Below the pieces are notes generated by a model, which had not been told where the DNA came from, did no database searches, and saw only the letters and a program-made list of their open reading frames with translations. Source: Scilla litardierei (taxonomy: Eukaryota; Streptophyta; Magnoliopsida; Asparagales; Asparagaceae). From it: a stretch of 64,000 bases of DNA. Position numbers and translations under genes: made by a program. Location of the stretch: NCBI GenBank assembly GCA_030789695.1, contig CM061142.1, positions 146,415,637 through 146,479,636 on the forward strand, read 5' to 3'. Each line of letters opens with the position of its first letter. Within the stretch, counting starts at the first letter, position 1. Below are positions 1 through 9,991 of this stretch, one piece after another.

Positions 1-2208
1 AATATTTTTGGGCTGAAGCTGTCGCAACTGCTTGTTACATTATGAATAAAGTTCTTATAAGGCTATTTCTTAATAAAACTTGTTTTGAATTATTCTTTAA
101 TCGCATTCCTCGTCTATCATATTTTAAGTATTTGGATGTAAATGTTTCATTCTTAATACTAAAGATGCACTTGATAAGTTTGATTCAAAATCTGATGAAG
201 GTATTTTTGTTGGATACTCAACACGTAGCAAAGCTTACAGAGTATATAACAAAAGAACTTCAACAGTTGAAGAATCACTACATGTTTCATTTGATGAGAA
301 CCCCTCATCTAATTCTCCCATCATAGATAATGAAGAGAATATATTACCTTTATCTGATTCTTTAGATAATATTAAACTTGATGAAATTGATGCTACTAAA
401 CCTTCTGTTGAGTCTATTTCAGATAATACAGATCTTCCTAAGGCATTTGCACAAGTTCCAAATCATCCATCAGAGTTAATCATTGGAGATATTACAGATG
501 GAGTTAGAACTCGTCGCCAAATAGAACAAATGGAGCATTGTGCTTTCCTTTCAGCCATTGAACCAAAGAACATCAATGATGCATGTGAAGACAGTTCATG
601 GATTATCGCTATGCAGGAAGAACTCAATCAATTTCAACGAAATGATGTTTGGGAATTAGTTCCCAGACCAACAGATCATTCAAGTATTGGTAATAAGTGG
701 GTATTCAAAAATAAATTGGATGAATCTGGTCAGGTAATTAAACAAGGCACGATTGGTTGCACAAGGTTATAATCAAGAAGGATGTATTGATTATGATGAA
801 ACCTATGCACCAATTGCACGTCTTGAGTCTCTTCGAATGTTGTTATCATTTGCATGTTTTAAAGATTTTAAATTATTTCAAATGGATGTCAAAAGTGCTT
901 TTTAAATGGTTTTCTCAAAGAGGAAGTTTATGTTGAACAACCTCCTGGTTTTATTCATGAAAATTTCGAAAATCATGTTTTTAAATTGAAAAAGGCTTTA
1001 TATGGTCTCAAACAAGCACCTCGTGCTTGGTATGAAAGACTTAAAAGCTATCTTTTAAATTCTGGTTATTCTATTGGTAAAATAGATTCCACTCTTTTTA
1101 TTAAAAACATAAACTCTGACATAATCATTATTCAAATATATGTTGATGATATTATTTTTGGTTCTACTAATAAATCTCTTTGTCAAGATTTTTCTAAGAT
1201 TATGCAGAAAGAATTTGAGACGAGTCACATGGGTGAACTTAATTACGTCCTCGGTCTTCAAATCAAACAATTGAAGGAAGGAATCTTCATTCACCAAAGC
1301 AAGTATTCTAAAGAACTCATCAATCGTTTTGGTTTAGAAAGTTCTGCAGAAAAACGTACTCCAATGAGTACATCTACTTCTCTCGACAACGATTTAAATG
1401 GTAAGAGTATTGATCAACGTCTTTACAGAGGTATGATTGGCTCTCTACTCTATTTAACTGCTAGTAGACCAGATATTATGTTTTAAGGATGTTTATGTGC
1501 ACGTTTTCAGGCAGATCCTAAAGTTTCACATTTAACTGCCGTAAAAAGGATTATTAGATATGTTAAGCACACTTCTGATTTTGGTTTATTTTATCCCAAG
1601 TCAAGCACATTTGATTCATTATCGCATAGTGATGCAGACTTTGCTGGTTGCAAATCAGATCGTAAAAGTACCAGTGGTACATGCCATTTTTTAGGTCAAG
1701 CACATTTGATTTATTATCGCATAGTGATGCAGACTTTGCTGGTTGCAAATCAGATCGTAAAAGTACCAGTGGTACATGCCATTTTTTAGGTCATGCTTTA
1801 GTTTCTTGGTTTAGCAAGAAGCAAAACTCTGTTTCATTATCAACAACAGAGGCAAAATATATTGCCGTCGATTTAGCATGTGCTCAAATCTTATGGATGA
1901 AACAAACTATTTCAGACTATGGTATTGATTGCTCTACTTGTCCTATTATGTGTGATAATACTAGTGCTATTAATCTTTCTAAAAATCATGTGCATCATTC
2001 TCGTACAAAACATATTGATGTACGTCATCATTTTCTAGATGATCATATTCAGAAAGGAGATATAGTTCTTAAATTTATAGCTATTGAACATCAGACTGCT
2101 GATATTTTGACTAAACCGTTGAAAGAAGAGACTTTTATTAAGCTTCGTAGGAATTTAGGGATTATTAGTGAATCGGACTTAAGACACATTCTTATTTTTA
2201 TTTTTTAG
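1..2208 (+). pseudogene. Copia pol remnant: integrase tail, RT and RNase H, frameshifted
   Basis: The first ~320 bases encode the end of the integrase core and the linker after it; the linker is readable only after a frame change near base 140. RT begins near base 530 with the motif NKWVFKNK. One short deletion occurs near base 740 and a single-T deletion near base 902, inside the motif ending KSAFLNG. RT continues at 986-1486 with the catalytic YVDD near residue 52 of that stretch. An in-frame TAA at 1483-1485 follows DIMF. RNase H resumes after a 95-bp tandem duplication and ends at 2208, with SADFAGC-like, LSTTEAKY and KHIDVRHHF motifs. The product would have reverse transcribed and integrated the element; this copy cannot. 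Confidence 0.9.
1600..1789 (+). repeat. 95-bp tandem duplication inside the RNase H domain
   Basis: Bases 1600-1694 are repeated at 1695-1789 with one visible substitution, and the match runs a few bases further. Because 95 is not a multiple of three, the duplication shifts the RNase H frame. It is confined to this element and looks like replication slippage or template switching during reverse transcription. Confidence 0.9.
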
Positions 2209-3569
2209 AATTTTTTCAAATTTTTTCAAATTTTTTGGCTGTTTTTTAAAATTGTTCGACCAATTCACCAATATTGGTCGCCAATGTCGTTTCTTTATTA
2301 TTATTTCGGTAACTGCTTCGTCTTCCCGCTTATTCTCGTTATCCGTTCCCTCCATTTTTTGTTTCCAAACTGAATCCATCTGTTCATATTTCAAATTTGT
2401 CTTTTTCCAGTTTTCCCAACTGCAAAAAAATATCCGTTTGCCACTGTCCTGCCGTTTGCAAAAATATCTGTTCCCACCAAAAATTCTATCACAACTTCCC
2501 ATAACTGTTTTTTTCTTTATTTAAATCCTCTTACTTCATGAGGAAACAATTCCCTCATTTTTCATTTCCCAAGGCCCCGTCCTTTCTTCCCCACATCCAC
2601 AGACCCGCCGTCCTTTCTCAATCAATCGTTTTTTTTACGTTGGTTGCTACTGGTTCGTTGCTTTTATGATGTTCTGTTCTCTGTTAATTATTATTATTTT
2701 TCTATTTGTTCTATGTTTGGGCTATGTTCTGTGGACTTTGCCTTGGATTTCTAATCAACTAGTGTTGTCTTGTCTTTATGTTACAAACTAGTGTTGTCTT
2801 GTCCTTAACTAGTGTTGTCTTGTTCTTATTATGCCAATTAGATTCTGAGGTTATAAATTTGTAAAACCAATACTTATTCCTTATGTTACAAACTCCACTA
2901 TCTTACTCAATCAAGGTGATTTCATTATGAGTGTTGTCTGCAAACATTTTTTTAAACTAATTAAAATCATTTCTGTCTGTTGTTATTTGAATCACAAGTA
3001 ATTCTGCATTTATTACCTCTAGGCCTGCTGTCAAAATTACTTAATTCGTTTGATCTTTTATGCCATACTGTGTGTAGCAATTTCAATTTGTACACAAGCG
3101 CATCATCATCAAATTTTTTTCAGTACGGCATTCAGCAACCATAGTAACAGACATGTCGTTTTTTTGTCTAACTGATATGTCCTTTATATTTTTTATTTGC
3201 ACTATTCCAATGAGGTCCGTGGCTATGTATAAACCTCACTCCTTGATGGTACAAGACATAAACTTGGCTCTTGTTGCTTTGTTCTGTACCTTTCATTATT
3301 TTCCTGGCCTACATATTCTTCATTTTTAAGTGGCCTTCCCACTAATTATTTTTTAATGGTTTGCCAATTCTTTTTTTTCATGGCCTGCTCACTTATTTGG
3401 CATCCACAATGTTTTTTTTCCTACAACTATTTTCGGCCACTATACTATATTAGGCCTACAACTCCTATTTCCCCCAATAACCCATTATTGTTCCTTATTT
3501 TTGCCACTACTTATATTTCTCTCCTATTTTTTAACCCTCATCTATTCTTTGCCTCTTTTTGAGGATTCC
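2209..3569 (+). other. Non-coding stretch between RNase H and LTR (SIRE env-like position)
   Basis: T-rich and C-rich sequence without a credible reading frame. SIRE-type elements often have an envelope-like frame here; I cannot recognise one. A motif resembling GGTCGACCAA, found in this element's LTR, occurs in degenerate form near 2255-2285. ACTAGTGTTGTCTTG occurs three times between 2758 and 2823. Confidence 0.6.
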
Positions 3570-3705
3570 AAAGGGGGAGAATATATTTCATCTACTCAGG
3601 GGGAGTATTCACAGACTCCACATAATCAGGGGGAGTATATCAAATATGTTCAATTTTAACTATATATATATATTTCATGTTTGTCATCATCAAAAAGGGG
3701 GAGAA
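3570..3705 (+). other. Polypurine-tract cluster, four copies
   Basis: AAAGGGGGAGAAT (3570-3582), CAGGGGGAG (3597-3605), CAGGGGGAG (3628-3636) and AAAAAGGGGGAGAA (3692-3705). The last one abuts the LTR start TGTTGG at 3706 and should be the functional primer for plus-strand DNA synthesis. The upstream three are extra tracts of the kind seen in SIRE-like elements. Confidence 0.8.
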
Positions 3706-4126
3706 TGTTGGAATTTCATAATTCCATATTTCTATTCCCATATGGTTTTGATATGACAAACACATTCAGTGCTACTAACTCTATGTATGCAGATACAAAT
3801 CAATGCTGAGTTCCACACAATTAGATATTTTCATGCGTATTCAAACAGATATATCATAGTTCATGAAGCTGGATAGGCAAAGGCACCTACATCCACGACT
3901 TGGATATATAATCACTTGATAAGGATCCCCTGCAAAGAAGCTTCTCAAATTCAGTTGCAGATGCAGTCCTATCTACGGCTTTTTGTAATCAATGTAAAAT
4001 TTACTTTATTAGAGTCACAAAGCCTTGTGATAATATGTCTTAGTCATCTAGATTCCATTACTCAGAGATCTACACTTACCAATTTCGAAAATTCGCAACT
4101 TTGAAAATTGGCAACCAATAACCCCA

Positions 4127-4279
4127 TTTTGGTCGACCAATTTTAAACCTTCACATTTGAACATGGGATTACATATTCAAACTCCCATAACCGTGTAGAT
4201 TCTAGATTTGTCTTCCAACGGTCAAAATTCTCTCTCTAAATTTTGGTCGACTAATTTGGTAATTTTGGTCGACCAATTT
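4127..4279. repeat. Three copies of palindromic TTTTGGTCGACCAATTT
   Basis: The palindromic core GGTCGACC with flanks occurs at 4127-4143, 4241-4257 (GGTCGACT variant) and 4263-4279, about 90-240 bp upstream of the LTR TATA box. This position suggests a cis-regulatory module of the LTR promoter. The role is inference. Confidence 0.7.
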
Positions 4280-4368
4280 CAAAACTAGCCGTTTTGACCC
4301 CAAATTTTCAGGGACGGTTCCTGACCGTTTTCCAACGTTACTTACACTTTCCAATTGTCCCTAAACAC

Positions 4369-4376
4369 TATAAATA
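4369..4376 (+). promoter_or_regulatory. TATA box of the SIRE-like LTR
   Basis: TATAAATA, followed by AAGGGGTAGACC. This is the expected core promoter of the LTR, marking the U3/R boundary about 30 bp downstream. Confidence 0.7.
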
Positions 4377-5102
4377 AAGGGGTAGACCCTCTCCTTCAAG
4401 ACACACAACTTTCCTCTTTCTCTCTTTTTCTAGAATTGTTGATTCTAAGCAATCTTGCCTTAGTTGTTCTCATTCTCATTTGCAAGAAGAAATCCATAGA
4501 TTTCTCTCTTCTTGAGAACGGAAGAACTTCAATATTCTTAATCATAGATCTTTTGAGAATTGAAGTTTTCTTCCTTAAAGCAATTTTGCCTTTTTCAACA
4601 TCATTTTGGAAAGTTGTTTGTGTTCATAATTGTAAGAAGAAATCGATAGATCTCTCTCTTCTTTTATGAACCAGAGAACTTCAAGTATTGTTCTTCATTA
4701 CATATCTTATACATCTTGAAGTTCGTCTTTTAACACCATCCTTGAATTCTTTCTCTGAAAATTATACTAAGGGTATATGTGTTTTTCTATTTCATTATTT
4801 AACATGTTTGAATCTCTGTTTAGAGATTGTACAAAGTTTGGGACACGTGGAGTGTCTCCATTTTTGTAAGTTTGTGCTTGCGGGGCAAGTGATTATAGTG
4901 GATTGAAAATCTCTACTGGGAGTAGAGGACTGGAGTAGGATCAAGAGGATCCGAACCAGGATAAATCTCTGTGTTTGCGATTGATTTATTTTTCAGTACT
5001 TGTCATTTTATTTCTGTGCCATCTTTGCAAATATCAGTAACGTTTTAATTGCAACATTTTTATTATATACACTATTCACCCCCTAGTGTATTGATCCATA
5101 CA

Positions 5103-6920
5103 GGCTAAAATTACATTTATAGCATTTTGCATATCTACATCATCATACGCCTGTTTATACTCTTTTTGCATGTTTCCTTATAGTATATGCTTCATATTGT
5201 ATTCTGTACGATGTATACATTTCCACATATTTGGCACCTGTATATATCTCTAAGTGCATACTACACCATATCATCATCTGCTAGCACATATATATTTGCA
5301 TCTTTTGCCTTAGGCCATACATCTGCATCTTTTTCTTTTACATTTTCATCTAAACATTTTCATCTTTTTCACTTTTGATTTTCCGTTTCTTCTATCGGCC
5401 TACCCACCCTAGCCTCATTTCCAACATGCCAGCGTGTTCTCAGCAGCAAGGACACTGTTGTGGTTAGCTTGGGGGATGAGCGCTATAGCTTTTATTTTCA
5501 CTTTTTATATTTTCCTTTCATTTATCTTTTTATTTTTCATTTTCCACCAATTTTCCCACCATTTCATTTTTTCCCGCATACAGCATCATGTTTTCCACTT
5601 TTTGCCATGCCTGCATGCTTGATTTTATTTTTCTTACTTTCTCCGCCTTATTTCCCTTTTGCTAGAATTATTCCGCATAATGGTACTTCTCATAGCTTTT
5701 AGTAGCCTATTATGATGCTTATCCCTTTTGATGTGCTTTATAGAGTATTTCAGTCTTGCTATTATATGCTTGCATATTCTGTTGATGATCTTTCTAAATG
5801 AATGCCTGATATAAATTAAAACTGAATGTATGCAGTAGTATCTAGTATGTTCTTCATTGGATAATGCACCAAGATTCACACATCATTAGAATATTTGAAG
5901 CACATGCTTTTTATCTTATCCACTTCTAATTGCATGCCTGATATGATTGTGCTTTTTACTGCATGACTTCGGTATTTATTGAGATGAATGAAAATATACA
6001 TGCTACTTATGAGTTTAGTTAGAGTATTATCCTATTGAACCGTTGTGCACATCTTATGAGTGAACCGAGCGATATTATATTTCTTCTCCACGTATCTTAT
6101 AAATTCTCTACATGTAATTTGGTTTCACCCCCTACAGCTACTTATACTGCATCTATCTCCCAAAAATCCCAAAAGAAAAAGTTAGCTTCCAAACATCCAA
6201 GAATACCGAAAAGGAGCCAAAAATCAGTTGTATAACCTTTGCTCCCATTCAAAAAAAAGAGAGAGAAAAGAAAAAAAAGGAATATTTCTCTGTATTCTAG
6301 CATTAGAAGCTACAAAATTACTTCGGAAAAGCAAAATTTCCATATCCCATTCTTAGATGTGACGCCTCAAGCTAAGCTTAGGGGTGAACCCATTTGATTA
6401 TACGAGTGAGTATGACATTAGAGTGGAGACTGTGCACAAGTGGGGAGATTTGATAATGCTTAAACTTTACAAAATATTTTAGCTTTGGAGATTTTTCAGG
6501 ATTCGTAATGAATGTTTGAATGCCATGATCCGCTTTCTATTCTCTATTTGCATGCTTGGTGTGATCTCTATGTGCTTCATTTATATCTCTTGATTGAAAA
6601 GTGCGTTGCCAACTCTTTTTATACCAGACTCTATGAATTGCACGATGTTGATATGAGTTGACAGCATGATTTTAGGATATTACTATCTTTGTCTTTAATG
6701 CCTGCAAGCCATATGATTAGCTAAGACTTGAAATTCCTTTTAGCACGTGGTTTATTATTCCAAGTATCATAATATGTTGCTTAAGCTTGAGATATGACTG
6801 AATATTCTAGTGCTCCCCTCCATCTCATATCTCTTCCTTTTTTCTTTATTATTTTTATCGCCCGACGAGCCTAGTATTCGTCTTCCTCGAGGATGAGTAA
6901 GAGGTAAGCTTGAGGGATTT
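5103..6920 (+). mobile_element. 3' untranslated internal region of Tat-like gypsy element (Tat1)
   Basis: No coding sequence is visible. The region is pyrimidine-rich. It holds PPT-like blocks GTTAGCTTGGGGGATGAG near 5463 and AAGCTAAGCTTAGGGGTG near 6371, and ends with CCTCGAGGATGAGTAAGAGG followed by AAGCTTGAGGGATTT directly before the LTR. The same arrangement appears in reverse at 62990-63590, which supports a shared Tat/Athila-type family. The pol genes are missing, lost or displaced by the copia insertion. Confidence 0.65.
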
Positions 6921-8649
6921 TGATATGTCCATATTTTCCATCTTTTTATAGCATCATTTCATCTCATTCCATGTCATATTCGCATCTAAATCCCTTATTT
7001 TCATACATATATCCATATTCAAGTTTCGTATAGCTTTTTGTATTTGTAGGGATTTTAGAGCGATTTGGAGCTGATTTGGGATGCAGACACATCCAGCATG
7101 TCCAGGACGTTATAGGCAAGGCTCCGCAGGAGTTCGCTGAGGTTTGGAAGCATGTAGGAGGAGAGGAGGAGGAGCGAGCGAGAGAAAGGAGCAACAGCCA
7201 AGGCCCAAGCCACTTTCCCAGGCGACTCGATCCGAGCAGCATTCTGCTTCTCGGTCGAGCTGACACGCGGATTCAGCCAGGAGATGTGCATGAACCACTC
7301 GATCGATCAGAGGTGACTCGGCCTTAGTCAATCAAACTTCGAGCTTCCACCATCAGACATCCAACTCGACCGAGCGGACCTACTCGACCCGAGCAGGCAA
7401 AGCGAGGTTTTGGATGAAGAATCCAAACTTCCTGACGACTCGACCGAACAGGACCTACTCGACCCGAGCAGGTAGAACGACGATTTGAGGAGAAGCTCAG
7501 ATCCACTGACGACTCAATCGAACAGGTGGGCTACTCGACTGAGTAGCCCGTATCCTTTCCAAGCAGCACAGCAGCAGAGTCCATGCCAAGGTATCTGCTC
7601 GATCGAGCAGCAGCCTACTTGGTCGAGCAGCCGACGCGGCTAGCGACAAGTGGGCCCCAAACTTCCAGATTTTGGATTTTTCTTGTGGGGTCCATCCCCT
7701 ATGTATTTAAGACGTTTTTCCAGACTTTTTCAAGACATCGAGTTTTAGGTTAAGTTTTAGTTTTAGTTTTAGTTTTAGTTTAATTGAGAGTTTTAGAACT
7801 AGCTTTTGGAGACATTGTGCCGATGAAGTAAAGACGACATTTTTATTGTTTGTTATTGTGTGGAATCTTTGGATCTTAACTTTCTTATTATTGTATATTG
7901 CACTACATGCTTTCGGTACGTAAAAATCTCAACTTTCTTACTTTCCCTATTGCTATTATGAATTCCTATCTAAAAATCGCATCTTTCTTTGTTCTATTTG
8001 CTATGTCTGAGTAATCTTATCTATGGTTAATGGGCTAGCCCTAGGATCTTAGGAAAAAGATGTAAAGCTAGGATTTTTAAGTTGTGTTGGGAATAAAAGG
8101 GGAGTACTTTGGTTGATCAAGCCAAATCCCATTGGAAAACTCGTACTGAGATCATGCACACGGTCTGTGAAATTATTAGCTTAAGGAGTATCCTAAGGAT
8201 TTAATTAGGGAGTTAGTGGATCCAACCAAGGCTCACGACCATGCTCGGCTTGTGCCATGAGGGGATCCACCGATGAACTATATCACTAAATTGACAGCTA
8301 CCGCCATTGCGTCATTGAGAGCCACCAAAGTACCTCGAAGCTCTAATCCACAAGAGTGGTACGAGCTGAGAGACCAACCCCATAAAACCAATGCAATGTA
8401 GGAACACTAGCCTAACATCAACCTATGACAGTCCTAGCGGTGATCCCTAAGGCCCTAGTTTCCTTATATTGAACCAACAACATCAACCGGCAATCTTCCA
8501 ACCGACTACTAATTCTTTCTGAGATTTAGAAATATTCTGAGACCCAATACACCGTCACTGTCTATTTGGGATTTGACAATCTTTTATATTATAATTTGAC
8601 ACCGTCTGCTTGCGGATAGAATCTAGAATCGACACTTAGGAACCATACA
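6921..8649 (+). mobile_element. LTR of Tat-like gypsy element (Tat1)
   Basis: Starts TGATATGTCC after the purine tract. Near its end is the block ACCGTCTGCTTGCGG (8601-8615), the counterpart of ACCGTGTGCTTGCGG near the end of the other Tat-like LTR. The 3' boundary ...CCATACA at 8649 is approximate. A TATA-like GTATTTAA is at 7703, a (TTTTAG)n run at 7753-7781, and a cluster of CTCGACCGAG-type palindromes at 7222-7640. Short open frames at 7055-7506 fall inside this LTR and are not genes. Confidence 0.7.
7222..7640. repeat. Cluster of CTCGACCGAG-type palindromes in Tat1 LTR
   Basis: About ten variants of ACTCGACCGAGC, often in the context GACGACTCGACCGAACAG or CTACTCGACCCGAGCAGG, lie just upstream of the TATA-like GTATTTAA at 7703. 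Part of the cluster is an ~85-bp direct repeat. Tat2 has the same arrangement with CTCGGCCGAG. Confidence 0.75.
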
Positions 8650-8705
8650 GCGCCTGACGACCGTGACATCGCCAAGTGGCTTTTAGGTGTAAGTTCAGGG
8701 CACGT

Positions 8706-9400
8706 CAGTCTTCATGATGGAAAATTTGCTAATGTACTGGTAGAGTTAGTGGTACACAAATAATATAGTGTTAGGTGACAGTTCATGGCATGGGAGGGCA
8801 GTTCATGGCATGCTAATGTACTGTTGGGGGGCAGTTCATGACATGCTAATGTACTTTTTGGGGGCAGTTCATGGCACGATACCGTAATTTGGGGGCATTT
8901 AATAATGGGTCTAGTGGCATGCTACTGTACTTTGGTGCGACAGTTTGTCTTCATGATAGAAAATTTGTCTAAACAATAGGTAGTGTTAGGTTACACAAAC
9001 AGGATAGTGAACAGATAGTGTTCTTCAAGTCCATAGGTAAAGTTAGTTTACACATTTAACTATTATCTTCACCATAGAAAATTTGTCTAAACAATGAGGG
9101 GAATAGGAACTAAATTTGGCTAAAATTTTTGGGGGGGACGAAATATTGGGGGGCTAAAATTTTTGTGTGGAACTAAATAAACAATGAGGGGCACATAATT
9201 TTCTGGTGAAAACTAAATTTTGAGGAATTAAAAACTTTAAATATTTGATTGGAACGAAATTCTCTGAGGATAACTAAAATTTTTCGTAATTAAGATTTTG
9301 AGGGGGACCTAATAATTATTGCATTCTAATTATTGTTTGTTTAAAATTAGGGGGGTCTAAGATTTTGAGAGGATAAAATTTAAATTAATCGTGCCCTTAG

Positions 9401-9403
<3 letters not shown>
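8706..9403 (+). mobile_element. Helitron-like 3' region, truncated (duplication copy A)
   Basis: Closely similar along its length to 29230-29925, including the run up to TCGTGCCCTTAGGGCA. The terminal hairpin's second arm and the CTAG end are lost where a (TA)n microsatellite begins at 9404. Contains repeated GCATGCTAATGTACT-type units followed by G-runs at 8770-8940. No protein is encoded. Confidence 0.65.

Positions 9404-9478
<75 letters not shown>
9404..9478. repeat. (TA)n microsatellite
   Basis: Uninterrupted TA dinucleotides to the left of LINE1. Together with 9934-9989 it flanks LINE1 on both sides. Confidence 0.98.
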
Positions 9479-9480
<2 letters not shown>

Positions 9481-9931
9481 TGTGAAGATAATAATTAAAT
9501 GTGTAACATTAACTCTCACATCCTCTATGGTGTGGCACATATGGAAGCAACGGAATACGCGAATATTTGAGAGTAAATTTACGGGGAGGACAATATTGTT
9601 TGAAGAAATTGCATTGGATGTGAGAGTTTCCTTTCGTCACTTGGACATTGACGAGGCTTCGGATACCTTACCATTCTCTAATTGGGGCTTCATGGATGCA
9701 GGATAGCTATCAGGCTTTTCTTAATGATATGGTATTATTAATGTTTAGGTTGCTTTGCTCTGCTTAGTAAATACCCATTTAGACAAGCTAAGTAACAACA
9801 GTAGATAGCATTCTGTAGAGGGTGACGGCGCTTGTGCACTATCCCCTCTCTTTTTATTATCTACTGGTTCTTACTTGCGTTTCTACTTTGTAACCTTTTT
9901 GTCATTATTAATATAGACTAAATATTACTCG

Positions 9932-9933
<2 letters not shown>
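9479..9933 (+). mobile_element. LINE1: strongly 5'-truncated L1-type LINE
   Basis: Only the last 75 codons of ORF2 and the 3' UTR remain. The frame 9482-9706 contains MVWHIWKQRNTRIFE, matching the C-terminal tail of the longer LINEs here ([15 protein letters not shown] in LINE4), and ends with TAG. The 3' UTR carries the conserved GTGACGGCGCTTGTGC block at 9822-9837. (TA)n flanks both ends. Confidence 0.85.

Positions 9934-9989
<56 letters not shown>
9934..9989. repeat. (TA)n microsatellite between LINE1 and LINE2
   Basis: A TA dinucleotide run separating the 3' ends of two oppositely oriented LINEs. Probably a split part of one ancestral microsatellite. Confidence 0.98.

Positions 9990-9991
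<2 letters not shown>

Larger units (their letters stand above)
1..3705 (+). mobile_element. SIRE/Maximus-like Ty1/copia internal region, cut by the window start
   Basis: The 3' part of a copia element: end of integrase, reverse transcriptase, RNase H, a long non-coding stretch and a cluster of purine tracts before the 3' LTR. The order IN-RT-RH is the Ty1/copia order. The long gap of about 1.5 kb between RNase H and the LTR, with several GGGGGAG blocks, is typical of the SIRE/Maximus lineage. Gag and protease lie outside the window. Several frameshifts and stops show it is a dead copy. The lineage assignment is inference from layout and residue similarity. Confidence 0.85.
3706..5102 (+). 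mobile_element. 3' LTR of the SIRE-like copia element
   Basis: It starts TGTTGGAATT directly after the polypurine tract and ends near ...GATCCATACA, about 1.4 kb long. The end is placed by the usual CACCCCCTAGTG-type block followed by a CA terminus; a few bases either way are possible. It contains a TATA box at 4369. Downstream of it lies an imperfect ~150-bp duplication: AAGAAGAAATC(C/G)ATAGAT recurs near 4484 and 4635. Confidence 0.8.

Noticed and set aside
2179..2524. Frames of 90 and 107 codons after RNase H, considered as an envelope-like gene
   Set aside because: No transmembrane or surface-protein pattern, too short, and T-rich composition.
7055..7506. Several frames of 60-100 codons on both strands
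   Set aside because: All are inside the palindrome-rich Tat1 LTR; none has a domain.
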